Positions 32,578 through 41,998 of a DNA stretch of 64,000 nucleotides are shown here, piece by piece; the stretch's first letter is position 1; the number at the start of each line of letters is the position of its first letter. A program made the position numbers and the translations under genes. A model generated the notes under the pieces. The model saw only the letters and a list, made by a program, of their open reading frames with translations, ran no database searches and was not told the DNA's origin. The stretch is from Allokutzneria sp. A3M-2-11 16 (GTDB lineage: Bacteria > Actinomycetota > Actinomycetes > Mycobacteriales > Pseudonocardiaceae), in NCBI RefSeq assembly GCF_024213555.1, contig NZ_JANAVO010000002.1, positions 230,169 through 294,168 on the forward strand, given 5' to 3'.

Positions 32578-32597
32578 TGCTCCTCCTCAGGGGCGTG

Positions 32598-33275
32598 CTA
32601 CTCCTTTTTGGCGATCCTTCCAGTCAGGCTCGCCACTCGGTTCTCGATGTCCGCGAAGTGCTCGGTCATGGCGGCGCGGGCGGCGGCGGGGTCGCCGGTG
32701 CGCAGGGCGGCCACGATCTCGTCGTGGCCGTGGGTGATCTCGGAAGCGGCCTTGCGGGGCGGTTCCAACTCGGCTTCCAGGCGGTAGTACACGGTCCAGA
32801 ACAGCGCGATCAGCTGGAGCGCGAAGTCGTTGCCCACCGGGCGGTAGAGCGCCTGGTGGAACCGTTCGTCGGCATCGCGCTCGCCGGACTCCATCGCGGC
32901 GGTCAGCCCGTCCAGCTCGGCGAGGAACGCCTCGTCGGCCACCGGGACGACCTTGCCGATGAGCTCGACCTCCAGGATCCGGCGGATCTCCACCAGGTCC
33001 GCGAGCACCGAGGCGTCCTTGCCGAGGGACTGGCGGGCCTGGAACAGCAGCCCCGGGGTGAACGCGGTCATCGGCGCGGCCCCGACGAAGGTGCCGTAGC
33101 CGTGCCGGATGTCCACGATCCCCAAGGTGTGCAAGGCGCGCAGCGCTTCGCGGACGGAGTTGCGGCTGGCGCCGAGCTCGTCCATCAGCGCCGGTTCGGT
33201 CGGCATCGACTCCCCCGGCTCCAGGCCGCGTTCCAGGATCAGATCGACGATGCGGTCCTGCAATCGTGGTCCCAC
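32598..33275 (-). CDS. GntR/FadR-family regulator of the sialic acid locus
   Basis: This is a 225-residue regulator with a GTG start. The N-terminal winged helix (about 5-68) reads LQDRIVDLILERGLEPGESMPTEPALMDELGASRNSVREALRAL; the C-terminal FCD ligand domain follows (HQALYRPVGNDF, ITHGHDEIVAALRTGD). It stands between a sialidase behind it and the divergent transporter-lyase operon. I infer a NanR-like repressor responding to a sialic acid or ManNAc derivative. Confidence 0.85.
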   Translation of the reverse strand: MGPRLQDRIVDLILERGLEPGESMPTEPALMDELGASRNSVREALRALHTLGIVDIRHGYGTFVGAAPMTAFTPGLLFQARQSLGKDASVLADLVEIRRILEVELIGKVVPVADEAFLAELDGLTAAMESGERDADERFHQALYRPVGNDFALQLIALFWTVYYRLEAELEPPRKAASEITHGHDEIVAALRTGDPAAARAAMTEHFADIENRVASLTGRIAKKE

Positions 33276-33320
33276 TGCCGCCCCCTTGCCAGCCGCGCGG
33301 CCGCCGCGTAGCTTCCCTGG

Positions 33321-33345
33321 ACATCCTACGTCCTACGTTGGATGT
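33321..33345. promoter_or_regulatory. probable operator in the divergent nan promoter region
   Basis: ACATCC and GGATGT form an inverted repeat around a 13-base core that itself contains the direct repeat CCTACGT-CCTACGT. It lies 30 bases before the transporter ATG and 46 bases before the GntR start. FadR-type GntR proteins bind short inverted repeats in such positions. Confidence 0.55.
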
Positions 33346-33374
33346 TGACCAGGCCGGAGCGAGGAGGCTCTGAC

Positions 33375-34808
33375 ATGGCCCGTTGGTACAGCCAGCTCAC
33401 CCGCAAGGACTGGAAGGCGTTCGCCGCCGCGTGGCTCGGCTACGCGCTCGACGGCTTCGACTTCGTGCTCATGGGCCTCGTGCTGACCGAGGTCGCCGCG
33501 GAGTTCAACCTGGACACCGTCACCGCGACGACCCTGGTGTCGGCCGCGTTCATCTCCCGCTGGTTCGGTGGCCTGGTCCTCGGCGCGCTCGGCGACCGGC
33601 ACGGCCGCAAGCACGCGATGGTGCTCAGCATCGTGCTGTACTCCGTCGGCACCTTCGCGTGCGGGCTCGCCTGGGGTTACTGGCCGTTGTTCGTGGCGCG
33701 GTTGATCGTCGGCATCGGGATGGCCGGGGAGTACAGCGCCAGCGCCACCTACGTCATCGAGAGCTGGCCGCGCGCGCTGCGCAACCGGGCCAGCGGATTC
33801 CTGATCTCCGGCTTCTCCGTCGGCGGGGTCGCCGCCGCGCAGGCGTACCGCTTCATCGTCCCGGAGTTCGGCTGGCGCGCGCTGTTCCTGGTCGGGCTGC
33901 TGCCGATCCTGCTGGCGCTGTGGCTGCGGCGGAGCCTGCCGGAGGCCGCGGACTGGGAGCACTCCACCAAGGAACGGTCCTTCGTGGAGGTTCTGTACCA
34001 GGGCAGGCGCGCCGCCGGGAACATCGCGCTGACCGTCGTCGTCGGCCTCGCTTTGTTCCTGCTCTTCACCTCCGTGCCCGCCGGGCTCTTCTGGCCGCTC
34101 GTGGCCGTCGCCGCCGCCGGGCTGATCGTCTTCGCCGCGCAGTTCGCCGGGAAGCGCACGCCCATGATGCTCACGCTGATGGTCGTGGTGTTCTGCGCGT
34201 TCCTGTACTCGTGGCCGATCCAGGCGCTGCTGCCGACCTACCTCAAGACCGAGCTGGGCTACGACCCCGCGCAGGTGGCCGACGTGTTGTTCTTCGCGGG
34301 CTTCGGCACCATGTTCGGCTGCTGGCTGGCCGGGTTCGTCGGGGACTGGCTCGGCACCCGGCGCGCCTACAGCATCACCCTGCTCGCCTCACTGCTGTTC
34401 GTGCTGCCGGTGTTCGCGCTCGGCGGGAACCAGTTGCTGCTGCTGGGAACCCTGCTGTTCTGTCAGCAGGCCCTCGCCCAGGGGATCTCCGGCATCCTGC
34501 CCAAGCTCGTCGCCGGGTACTTCGACACGCCGCAGCGCGCGGCGGGCCTCGGCTTCACCTACAACGTCGGCGCGCTCGGCGGCGCCGTCGCCCCGGTGCT
34601 CGGGGCGGCCATCGCCAAGCAGACCGGGCTCGCGACGGCACTGGGCGGGCTGACCTTCGGGCTCACGCTCGTGGTGATCCTGCTCGTCGCGATCGACGCG
34701 CCCGCCCGGGTGCAACGCCTGTTCCACAAGGACGACCTCGTGGTCGACCGCACGGTGGCCGCCGACCAGGTGGCACCGGAGCTTCGCAGCGAAACGGAGA
34801 AGCAATGA
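33375..34808 (+). CDS. nanT: MFS sialic acid transporter
   Basis: This is a 477-residue protein, ATG after GAGGAGG. It has twelve or more hydrophobic segments, the MFS loop [13 protein letters not shown], and the NanT-like start [25 protein letters not shown]. The gene directly overlaps the lyase gene (ATGA), and NanT-type carriers usually import N-acetylneuraminate with protons. The assignment to sialic acid rests on both the N-terminal pattern and context; another acidic sugar is possible. Confidence 0.82.
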   Translation: MARWYSQLTRKDWKAFAAAWLGYALDGFDFVLMGLVLTEVAAEFNLDTVTATTLVSAAFISRWFGGLVLGALGDRHGRKHAMVLSIVLYSVGTFACGLAWGYWPLFVARLIVGIGMAGEYSASATYVIESWPRALRNRASGFLISGFSVGGVAAAQAYRFIVPEFGWRALFLVGLLPILLALWLRRSLPEAADWEHSTKERSFVEVLYQGRRAAGNIALTVVVGLALFLLFTSVPAGLFWPLVAVAAAGLIVFAAQFAGKRTPMMLTLMVVVFCAFLYSWPIQALLPTYLKTELGYDPAQVADVLFFAGFGTMFGCWLAGFVGDWLGTRRAYSITLLASLLFVLPVFALGGNQLLLLGTLLFCQQALAQGISGILPKLVAGYFDTPQRAAGLGFTYNVGALGGAVAPVLGAAIAKQTGLATALGGLTFGLTLVVILLVAIDAPARVQRLFHKDDLVVDRTVAADQVAPELRSETEKQ

Positions 34809-35740
34809 CCAGCCTCCCCAAGTCCGGCGTCATCCCGCCGCTGTGCACTCCGCTGACCCCGGAGGGCGAGGTGGACAGGCCCTCGCTGGAGCGCCTCACC
34901 GGCCACCTGCTCGACGCGGGCGTGCACGGGCTGTTCGTCACCGGGTCCACCGGCGAGGTCGGCTACCTCACCGACCTGGCGCGCACCCGCACGCTGGAGA
35001 TCGTGTCCGGGGTGGCGGCGGGGCAGGTCCCCGTGCTGGCGGGCGTGATCGACACCGCCACGCCGAGGGTGATCGAGCAGGCCATGGCCGCCAAGGCGCA
35101 CGGGGCGGACGCGCTGGTCGCCACCGCTCCCTTCTACGTGCCAACAGATCCGACCGAGTTCCGCGGCCACTTCCGCGCGATCCGGGCGGCCGTCGACCTG
35201 CCGCTGGTCGCCTACGACATCCCCAGCTCCGTGCACAGCAAGCTGCCCGCCGAGGTGATCGCCGACCTCGCCAAGGAGGGAGTGCTGGACGGGCTCAAGG
35301 ACAGCAGCGGTGACCTCAACGGCCTGCACGCCGTGCTGGACCTGGTGCGCGGCACCGGTTTCCCGGTGTTCTCCGGTTCGGAGACGCTGGCCGACGTCAG
35401 CCTGCGGTGCGGCGCGAGCGGCCTGGTACCGGGCATCGGCAACGTCGACCCGCACGGCTACGTGCGGCTGTACAACGCTGCCCGGCGCGGCGAATGGGAT
35501 GTGGCGCAACGGGAACAGGACCGGCTGCGCAGGCTGTTCAAGCTCGCGGCCGTCGGCGACCGTTCGCGGATGGGCGGCTACTCGTCGGCGATCGGCGCGT
35601 TCAAGGAAGCCCTGGTCGCCCTCGGCGTGATCGCCAACGGCACCACCAACGTCCCGATGATCCAGCTCAACGCCAGCGAGCGCGCCGCGGTGCGCTCCTA
35701 CCTCGTGGAAGCCGCCCTGCTCCCCAACGGAGAGGAGTGA
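34805..35740 (+). CDS. nanA: N-acetylneuraminate lyase
   Basis: This is a 311-residue TIM-barrel lyase of the DHDPS/NAL family. It has GSTGE at 47-51, catalytic Tyr137 (VAYDIP) and Schiff-base Lys165 (DGLKDSSGD). The family alone would allow dihydrodipicolinate synthase or KDG aldolase. The location between a NanT-like carrier and two sialidases makes sialic acid cleavage to ManNAc and pyruvate most likely. Its stop is one base from the next start. Confidence 0.82.
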   Translation: MTSLPKSGVIPPLCTPLTPEGEVDRPSLERLTGHLLDAGVHGLFVTGSTGEVGYLTDLARTRTLEIVSGVAAGQVPVLAGVIDTATPRVIEQAMAAKAHGADALVATAPFYVPTDPTEFRGHFRAIRAAVDLPLVAYDIPSSVHSKLPAEVIADLAKEGVLDGLKDSSGDLNGLHAVLDLVRGTGFPVFSGSETLADVSLRCGASGLVPGIGNVDPHGYVRLYNAARRGEWDVAQREQDRLRRLFKLAAVGDRSRMGGYSSAIGAFKEALVALGVIANGTTNVPMIQLNASERAAVRSYLVEAALLPNGEE

Positions 35741-35741
35741 C

Positions 35742-36860
35742 GTGAAGCTCGCTCTGATCTCTGCCGTCCTGTTAGGACTCACACCGGCCCCTGCGGAAGG
35801 AACGGTTTTCCAGTCCGGGACCGAGGGTTACCACACGTTCCGCATCCCGGCGATCATCAAGGCGCGCGACGGTGCCCTGCTGGCGTTCGCCGAAGCGCGG
35901 AAGGCCAGCGCCAGCGACACCGGCGACATCGACCTCGTCGTCAAGCGCTCGGCCAACGGCGGCAGGACCTGGGGGAAGCTCCAGGTGGTCGGTGACAACG
36001 GCCCCAACACCTTCGGCAACCCCTCACCGGTCGTGGATCGGCGGACGGGCCGAATCGTGTTGCTGAGCACGCACAACCCGGGTCACGTGCACGAGTCGGA
36101 GATCCGCAAGGGCACGGTGAAGCCGGAGGAGAGCCGCCGCGTCTTCGTGCAGCACAGCGATGACGACGGCCGCACGTGGAGCAGGGCGCGCGATATCACT
36201 CCGCAGACCAAGCAGGCCGATTGGCGTTGGTACGCAACGGGCCCCGGGCACGCGATCAGCCTGCGCGGCGGCCGGCTCGTCGTCCCGGCGAACCACTCCT
36301 CCGCCCCGCCGAGCGGGAGCGCAGATGTGGGGACCGAGCCGAAGTACTACGACGCGCACCTGCTGTACAGCGACGACGACGGGCGGAACTGGCGCATCGG
36401 TGCGAAGGACGTCAACCACGACGGCGTGGTGAACGGCAACGAGAGCACCGCCGCGGAGCTGCCGGACGGACGCGTGTACGTCAACACCCGCGATCAGCAC
36501 GGGACCTCGGACGGAGCGCGCGCGGCCACGTACAGCACTGACGGCGGCCGGAGCTTCACCGCGCCGTTCACGCCGGTTCCCGCGCTCCTCGCACCGGTCG
36601 TCCAGGGCTCGGTCCTGCAAGCGCGCAAGGGACCGTTGCTCTTCTCCGCACCCGGAAACCCCGCCGCCAGGGAGAAGATGACCGTGCGCGCGAGCACGGA
36701 CGGCGGGAAGACCTGGCCGAAGTCGGTGGAGATCTCGCCGGGCAAAGCCGCCTACTCTGACCTCGTGCAGGTCGACGAGGACCGGGTCGGCCTGCTGTAC
36801 GAGGCCGGACCGTACGAGCGGATCATCTTCCACACCATAGGGATGGGGAGCCTGGGATGA
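35742..36860 (+). CDS. second secreted sialidase (GH33)
   Basis: This is a 372-residue protein with a GTG start. A short signal peptide (LALISAVLLGLTPAPAEG) is followed by FRIPAIIKARDGALLAFAEAR and Asp-boxes SANGGRTW, SDDDGRTW, SDDDGRNW, STDGGRSF and STDGGKTW. It shares TGRIVLLSTHNPG with the sialidase on the other side of the locus, so the two are paralogues, but this one lacks the LamG domain. Codon 11 is TTA. It overlaps the binding-protein gene (ATGA), so desialylation and sugar import are made together. Confidence 0.92.
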   Translation: MKLALISAVLLGLTPAPAEGTVFQSGTEGYHTFRIPAIIKARDGALLAFAEARKASASDTGDIDLVVKRSANGGRTWGKLQVVGDNGPNTFGNPSPVVDRRTGRIVLLSTHNPGHVHESEIRKGTVKPEESRRVFVQHSDDDGRTWSRARDITPQTKQADWRWYATGPGHAISLRGGRLVVPANHSSAPPSGSADVGTEPKYYDAHLLYSDDDGRNWRIGAKDVNHDGVVNGNESTAAELPDGRVYVNTRDQHGTSDGARAATYSTDGGRSFTAPFTPVPALLAPVVQGSVLQARKGPLLFSAPGNPAAREKMTVRASTDGGKTWPKSVEISPGKAAYSDLVQVDEDRVGLLYEAGPYERIIFHTIGMGSLG

Positions 36861-38158
36861 CCGGATTCTCGCGCCGCTCAGCGTTGCGCGGCGCCCTGGC
36901 GCTCGGAGTGCTCGCGGGCTGTTCGAAGCCCGGGGGCCCGGCGCGGCGGACACCTGGGCCCGGCCCGGCCCGACTGACGTTCTGGGCGTGGGTGCCGGGG
37001 ATCGAGAAGTGCGTCGCGCTGTGGAACTCCGAGAACCCCGACGTGCAGGTCACCCTCGTCCGCATCCCGGCGGCGCGCAGCGGTGGCTACTCGAAGTTCT
37101 ACTCCTCGCTCGAAGCCGGGCAACAGCCCGACCTGATGCACGCGGAGTTCTCCGAGATGCCCGCGATGATGATGTACGGCGGGCTCGAGGAGCTGACGCA
37201 GCACGGCGGTGACCAGTACCGATCGCTGTTCGTGGACTGGATCTGGCAGCAGGGCGCCTACGGCGGCGGGTTGTACGCGATCCCGCAGGCATCGGGCCCG
37301 GTCGCGATGTACTACCGGCGGGACCTGTTCGACAAGTGGGGCATCGCTCCGCCTCGAACTTGGGCGGAGTACGCGAAAACGGCAGAACAAGTGCGCTCGC
37401 ACGATGCTTACCTCGGCACGTTCCCGCCGAACAACGGGCAGTACCAGGCGGCGTTGTCGTGGCAGGCCGGCGCGCGGTGGTTCGGCACGAAGGACCAGCG
37501 GTGGACGGTGGACATCGACAGCGAGCCGACCCGCCGGGTGATGGACTTCTGGCAGCCGTTGGTGCGCGAGCGCCTGGTGAAGACGATCCCGGACAGCGGA
37601 ACCGCTTGGTACAAGGACCTTTCCGACGGCAAGAGCGTCACCTGGATGAGCGCGCACTGGGCCGATGGCGTGCTGCGCGGCGGCGTTCCCAACGGCACCG
37701 GCAAGTGGGCCGTCGCGCCGATGCCGCAGTGGGGCGGACCCTTCGTCGCGTCGAACCTCGGCGGCTCAAGCACCTGTGTCGTTCGCGGGACGGCATATCC
37801 CAAGGAGGCCATGCGGTTCGCGGTGTGGCTCAACACGAATCCGCGCAGCATCGCGTTGCTGCTCGCGGGTGGCTACGGCTGGCCAGCGCTGCGGAGCACC
37901 GACTCCATCCCGGAGTTGCACGCGCCGAGCCCGTACTACGGCGGTCAGTCGATCGCGAAGGTCTTCGGCGAGGCGAACGCGGGCGTTGACACGGCGTGGA
38001 AGTGGGCGCCGATCACCACGCAGTCCTTACAGGTCCTCACCGATCAGCTCGGGCAGGCGGTCAACGGCGCGTTCACCTTGCGCGACGCGCTGCCGACGAC
38101 ACAGCGCAGAACCGTTCGCGCGATGGAGAAGAAGGGACTTCCGCTGAGCGCGGGGTGA
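36857..38158 (+). CDS. sugar ABC transporter substrate-binding lipoprotein
   Basis: This is a 433-residue CUT1-type binding protein. The leader SRRSALRGALALGVLAGC has twin arginines and a lipobox ending at Cys22 (LAGC), so Tat export followed by lipid anchoring is possible. The rest (LTFWAWVPGIEKCVALWNSENPDVQV, FVDWIWQQGAYGGGLYAIPQASGPVAMYYRRDLFDKWG) is the extracellular-binding family 1 fold. The sugar is unknown; a galactoside or sialyl-oligosaccharide product is likely from context. Codon 391 is TTA. Confidence 0.88.
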   Translation: MTGFSRRSALRGALALGVLAGCSKPGGPARRTPGPGPARLTFWAWVPGIEKCVALWNSENPDVQVTLVRIPAARSGGYSKFYSSLEAGQQPDLMHAEFSEMPAMMMYGGLEELTQHGGDQYRSLFVDWIWQQGAYGGGLYAIPQASGPVAMYYRRDLFDKWGIAPPRTWAEYAKTAEQVRSHDAYLGTFPPNNGQYQAALSWQAGARWFGTKDQRWTVDIDSEPTRRVMDFWQPLVRERLVKTIPDSGTAWYKDLSDGKSVTWMSAHWADGVLRGGVPNGTGKWAVAPMPQWGGPFVASNLGGSSTCVVRGTAYPKEAMRFAVWLNTNPRSIALLLAGGYGWPALRSTDSIPELHAPSPYYGGQSIAKVFGEANAGVDTAWKWAPITTQSLQVLTDQLGQAVNGAFTLRDALPTTQRRTVRAMEKKGLPLSAG

Positions 38159-38163
38159 AGATC

Positions 38164-39033
38164 ATGAGACAGAAGCTTTCCATCGCCGGTTTCCTCGCGC
38201 CGTTCCTGGTGCTGTTCTCCGCGTTCTTCCTGCTGCCGATCGGCTACTCGATCTACCGCAGCCTGACGGTGGTCGAGCGGACCGGGCCGTTGGGGCTCGG
38301 CGGCGCGGAGCAGGTCTTCGGCGGCCTGACGAACTACCTGTGGGCCTTGCAGGAACCGGGTTTCCTCGGCGGACTGGGGCGAATCCTGCTCTTCGGCGTC
38401 GTCCAGGTGCCGGTGATGATCGCGGGCGCGACGCTGCTCGCACTGTTGCTCGACTCGGCTTCCGCGCGGTGGAAGGGTTTCTTCCGCGCCACGTACTTCC
38501 TGCCGTACGGCATCCCCGGCGTCCTCGCGTCGATCCTGTGGGGATTCCTGTACATGCCGGGGGTGAGCCCGTTCTCCGAGCTGCTCGGCGTGGAGATCGA
38601 CTTCCTCGGCCAGGACAACGTGCTGTGGTCGATCGCGAACATCGTTACGTGGTCCTTCGCCGGCTACAACATGCTCGTCATCACCGCGCAGCTCAACGCG
38701 ATCGACCCGAGCCTCTACGAGTCGGCGCGGATGGACGGCGCCAACGCGTGGCAGATCGCCTGGCACGTCAAGCTTCCGCTGATCCGGCCCGCGCTCGTGC
38801 TCACCACCGTGTTCAGCATCATCGGCACCCTCCAGCTGTTCGCCGAACCCATGGTGCTGAAGGAACTCTCGACCGCGATCGACGTCCGCTACACCCCGAA
38901 CCTCAGCGCGTACTCCGAGGCGTTCGTCAACAACGACTACGGCCTGGCCGCCGCCCAGGCCGTGCTGCTGGCGCTGACGGCGTTCGTGCTGTCCTTCGGC
39001 TTCCTCAAGCTCGTCGGCAGGAGGGGCCCGTGA
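38164..39033 (+). CDS. sugar ABC transporter permease 1
   Basis: This is a 289-residue protein with about six membrane helices. The EAA loop is ESARMDGANAWQIAWHVKLPLIRPAL. ATG is chosen with GGGG 8 nt upstream; an in-frame GTG nine bases earlier would overlap the lipoprotein stop (GTGA). MalF/UgpA type. No ATP-binding subunit is encoded here, so a shared MsiK-like ATPase elsewhere is expected, as is usual in actinomycetes. Confidence 0.88.
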   Translation: MRQKLSIAGFLAPFLVLFSAFFLLPIGYSIYRSLTVVERTGPLGLGGAEQVFGGLTNYLWALQEPGFLGGLGRILLFGVVQVPVMIAGATLLALLLDSASARWKGFFRATYFLPYGIPGVLASILWGFLYMPGVSPFSELLGVEIDFLGQDNVLWSIANIVTWSFAGYNMLVITAQLNAIDPSLYESARMDGANAWQIAWHVKLPLIRPALVLTTVFSIIGTLQLFAEPMVLKELSTAIDVRYTPNLSAYSEAFVNNDYGLAAAQAVLLALTAFVLSFGFLKLVGRRGP

Positions 39034-39866
39034 AGACGACCACGAAGATCACCGTCACGGCGCTGTTGTGCGTCGCGGCGCTGTACTTCCTGATCCCGGT
39101 GTACTGGTTGGTGATCGCGGCGACCAAATCGACCGGTGATCTCTACGGTTCCTCCGGCTGGTGGCTGTTCAACCCGCAGCTGTTCGAGAACCTGAAGCAG
39201 GTGTTCACCTACAACGACGGGATTTTCCTGCGGTGGATAGGGAACACGCTGCTCTACGCGGGAGTCGGGGCGACGCTGTCCACATGGGTCGCCGCCGCGT
39301 GCGGCTACGCGTTGGCGAAGTTCCGCTTCCGCGGCAGGGAAACCGTGTTCAACCTGGTGCTCGGCGGTGTGCTCGTGCCGTTCACCGCGCTGGCCCTGCC
39401 GCTGTACTTGTTGTTCAGCCAGCTGGGTTTGTCCAACACGGTGTTCGCGGTGTTGTTGCCGTGCTTGGTGAGCCCGTTCGGCGTGTACCTGTGCCGCATC
39501 TACGCGGACGCCGCGGTGCCCGACGAGCTGTTGGAGGCGGGGCGGCTCGACGGTGCGGGTGAGGCGCGCATCTTCCACACCGTGGTGCTTCGGATGATGG
39601 CGCCCGCGTTGGTGACCACGTTCCTGTTCGAGTTCGTCGGCATCTGGAACAACTACTTCCTGCCGTTGGTGATGCTGTCCGACACCAAGCTCTACCCGCT
39701 CACGCTCGGCCTGTCGCTCTGGCAGTCCACAGCGGACAGAGAGCCGGTGCTCACCCAGCTCACCATCGGTGGGGCGTTGGTGTCCGTGGTGCCGCTGATG
39801 ATCGCAATGGTGTTCCTGCAACGGTTCTGGCGTGGTGGCCTGACCGAGGGCAGCGTCAAGGGTTAG
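39030..39866 (+). CDS. sugar ABC transporter permease 2
   Basis: This is a 278-residue MalG/UgpE-type permease with a GTG start overlapping the first permease by four bases. The EAA loop reads ELLEAGRLDGAGEARIFHTVVLRMMAPAL; FEFVGIWNNYFLPLVML is the usual conserved end segment. It is the last gene of the coupled nan/ABC operon; the GH42 gene follows after 77 bases. Confidence 0.9.
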   Translation: MKTTTKITVTALLCVAALYFLIPVYWLVIAATKSTGDLYGSSGWWLFNPQLFENLKQVFTYNDGIFLRWIGNTLLYAGVGATLSTWVAAACGYALAKFRFRGRETVFNLVLGGVLVPFTALALPLYLLFSQLGLSNTVFAVLLPCLVSPFGVYLCRIYADAAVPDELLEAGRLDGAGEARIFHTVVLRMMAPALVTTFLFEFVGIWNNYFLPLVMLSDTKLYPLTLGLSLWQSTADREPVLTQLTIGGALVSVVPLMIAMVFLQRFWRGGLTEGSVKG

Positions 39867-39943
39867 GCGTGGTTTGAGACGGCTGGCGGTGGGGTTCGGG
39901 GTACTTGAAGACCGGTGAACCACCTCGGCTAAGGGATGAGTGA

Positions 39944-41926
39944 GTGGAGATGGATGTGAGGCTCCCGATGGGGCGGATCGCCTTCGGCGGCGACTACAAC
40001 CCCGAGCAGTGGGCGCGCGAGGTGTGGGCCGAGGACATGCGGCTGATGCGCGGCGCCTCCGTGTCCATGGTCTCGGTCGGCATCTTCTCGTGGGCGCTGG
40101 TGGAACCGCGCGACGGCGAGTACGACTTCGGCTGGTTCGACGAGGTGATGGACAACCTGTCCCGCAACGGGATCTCGGCGTCACTCGCGACCATGACGGC
40201 CTCTCCCCCGCCGTGGCTGACCCGCAAGCACCCGGAGATCCTGCCGGTGCTGGCCGACGGGACGCGGATGTGGCCGGGCGGGCGGCAGGCGTACTGCCCG
40301 TCCAGCCCGGCCTTCCGGTCGCACGCCACGCGGCTCGTCCGGCTGATCGCGGAGCGCTACCGCGACCACCCCGCGCTTGCCTTGTGGCACATCGGGAACG
40401 AGTACGGCTGCGACACACCCGCTTGCTACTGCGACGTTTCCGCCGAGGCGTTCCGCACGTGGCTGCGCGCCCGCTACGACACGGTGGACGCGCTGAACGA
40501 CGCGTGGTCGACGAAGTTCTGGTCGCAGCGCTACGACGACTTCGCCGAGGTGCTGCCACCGCGGACGGTCCCCGCCTTCAACAACCCCAGCCAGCAGCTG
40601 GACTTCGCGCGCTTCTCCTCCGACGAGATCCTGGGTTGCCTGCTCGCGGAGAAGGAGGTCATCCGCGAGCTGACCCCTGACGTCCCGGTCACCACGAACT
40701 TCGCGGGCTACTCGCACGCACTCGATCTGCGCCGGTGGGCGGAGGAGCTGGACGTCGTCAGCTTCGACTCCTACCCGGAGCCCTTCGACCGGAACGCGCA
40801 CGTCGAGGCCGGGCTGACCTACGACATGTACCGCGGTGCGCGCGGCGGCCAGCCGTGGTTGCTGATGGAGCAGGCCCCGGGCGCGGTGAACTGGCGGGAG
40901 CGCAACGCCGCCAAGGAACCCGGGCAGATGCGGCTGTGGAGCTGGCAGGCCGTGGCCCAGGGCGCCGACGCGATCATGTACTTCCAGTGGCGGCAGTCCC
41001 GGGGCGGAGCCGAGAAGTTCCACTCCGCGATGGTCCCGCACGCCGGGCCGGACACCGACCAGCACCGCGACATCGTCGCGCTCGGCGCGGAACTGGCCTC
41101 GCTACCGGAGATCGTGGGATCACGACCGGACAACGACGTCGCACTGGTCCTGGACTGGGCGAGCTGGCGGGCGCTCGAACTCGACGCGCATCCATCAAGC
41201 GATGTACAGCAAGTGGATGCTTTGCTGGCGCACTACGCGCCGCTGTTCAACGCCAACATCGGGTGCGATGTGGTGAGTCCCGACGACGACCTCAGCGGCT
41301 ACCGGCTCGTGGTGGTGCCGAACCTGTACCTCGTCAGCGCGGTGAACGCCGAGCGGCTCACCGAGTACGTCCGCGGGGGCGGTCACCTGCTGATGTCGTT
41401 CTTCTCCGGCATCGTCGACGAGTCCGACCGCGTGCACCTCGGCGGCTACCCCGCGCCGTTCCGGCAGCTACTGGGGCTGCGGGTGGACGAGTTCCGGCCG
41501 CTGGACTCCGGCCAGGTCCTGCCGGTGGAGCTGCTGGGCGAGACCGGCGGCGCGACGCTGTGGTCGGAGCGGATCACCGTGGAGGGCGCGCAGGTGCAGG
41601 GGCGCTTCACCGACGGGAGCCCCGCGCTGACCAGGTCGGAGTTCGGCGAGGGCGTCGCGTGGTACCTCGGCACGCGCCCCGATCCCGCGCTGCTGCAAGC
41701 GCTTTCCGAGCACGTGACCGCGCGCGCGGGCGTCGAACCGGTGCTGGCCGGGCTGCCCGGCGGCGTGCAGGCCACGCGACGTGGCGACTTCCTGTTCCTG
41801 CTCAACCACAATCCGCATTCGTCCACTGTGGACCTCGACCACCCGATGACCGACCTCCTCGCGGGTGGGAGCGCTCCAACGAAGCGTCTGGAACTCCCCC
41901 CGCGCGGTGTCGCCATCCTCCGCTGA
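39944..41926 (+). CDS. GH42 beta-galactosidase
   Basis: This is a 660-residue enzyme, GTG behind AAGGGA (8 nt). The barrel starts RIAFGGDYNPEQW; the acid/base is Glu153 (HIGNEYGC) and the nucleophile Glu309 (LLMEQAPG). Zinc cysteines fit AYCPSSP (118) and CDTPACYC (156, 161, 163). The beta-galactosidase trimerisation and C-terminal domains follow. No signal peptide: it acts inside the cell on an imported galactoside, most likely the desialylated product brought in by the ABC transporter next to it. Confidence 0.92.
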   Translation: MEMDVRLPMGRIAFGGDYNPEQWAREVWAEDMRLMRGASVSMVSVGIFSWALVEPRDGEYDFGWFDEVMDNLSRNGISASLATMTASPPPWLTRKHPEILPVLADGTRMWPGGRQAYCPSSPAFRSHATRLVRLIAERYRDHPALALWHIGNEYGCDTPACYCDVSAEAFRTWLRARYDTVDALNDAWSTKFWSQRYDDFAEVLPPRTVPAFNNPSQQLDFARFSSDEILGCLLAEKEVIRELTPDVPVTTNFAGYSHALDLRRWAEELDVVSFDSYPEPFDRNAHVEAGLTYDMYRGARGGQPWLLMEQAPGAVNWRERNAAKEPGQMRLWSWQAVAQGADAIMYFQWRQSRGGAEKFHSAMVPHAGPDTDQHRDIVALGAELASLPEIVGSRPDNDVALVLDWASWRALELDAHPSSDVQQVDALLAHYAPLFNANIGCDVVSPDDDLSGYRLVVVPNLYLVSAVNAERLTEYVRGGGHLLMSFFSGIVDESDRVHLGGYPAPFRQLLGLRVDEFRPLDSGQVLPVELLGETGGATLWSERITVEGAQVQGRFTDGSPALTRSEFGEGVAWYLGTRPDPALLQALSEHVTARAGVEPVLAGLPGGVQATRRGDFLFLLNHNPHSSTVDLDHPMTDLLAGGSAPTKRLELPPRGVAILR

Positions 41927-41998
41927 GGCCGGTTCCCCCGTCTTCAAGACCGACGAACGTCGGTGGGCGGGGCGGAGCGCCGCATTAGTATCGCCACG

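Noticed and set aside
34805..35740. Dihydrodipicolinate synthase (dapA)
   Set aside because: The family signature alone allows it, but the gene is locked between a NanT-like carrier and a sialidase, so N-acetylneuraminate lyase fits better.
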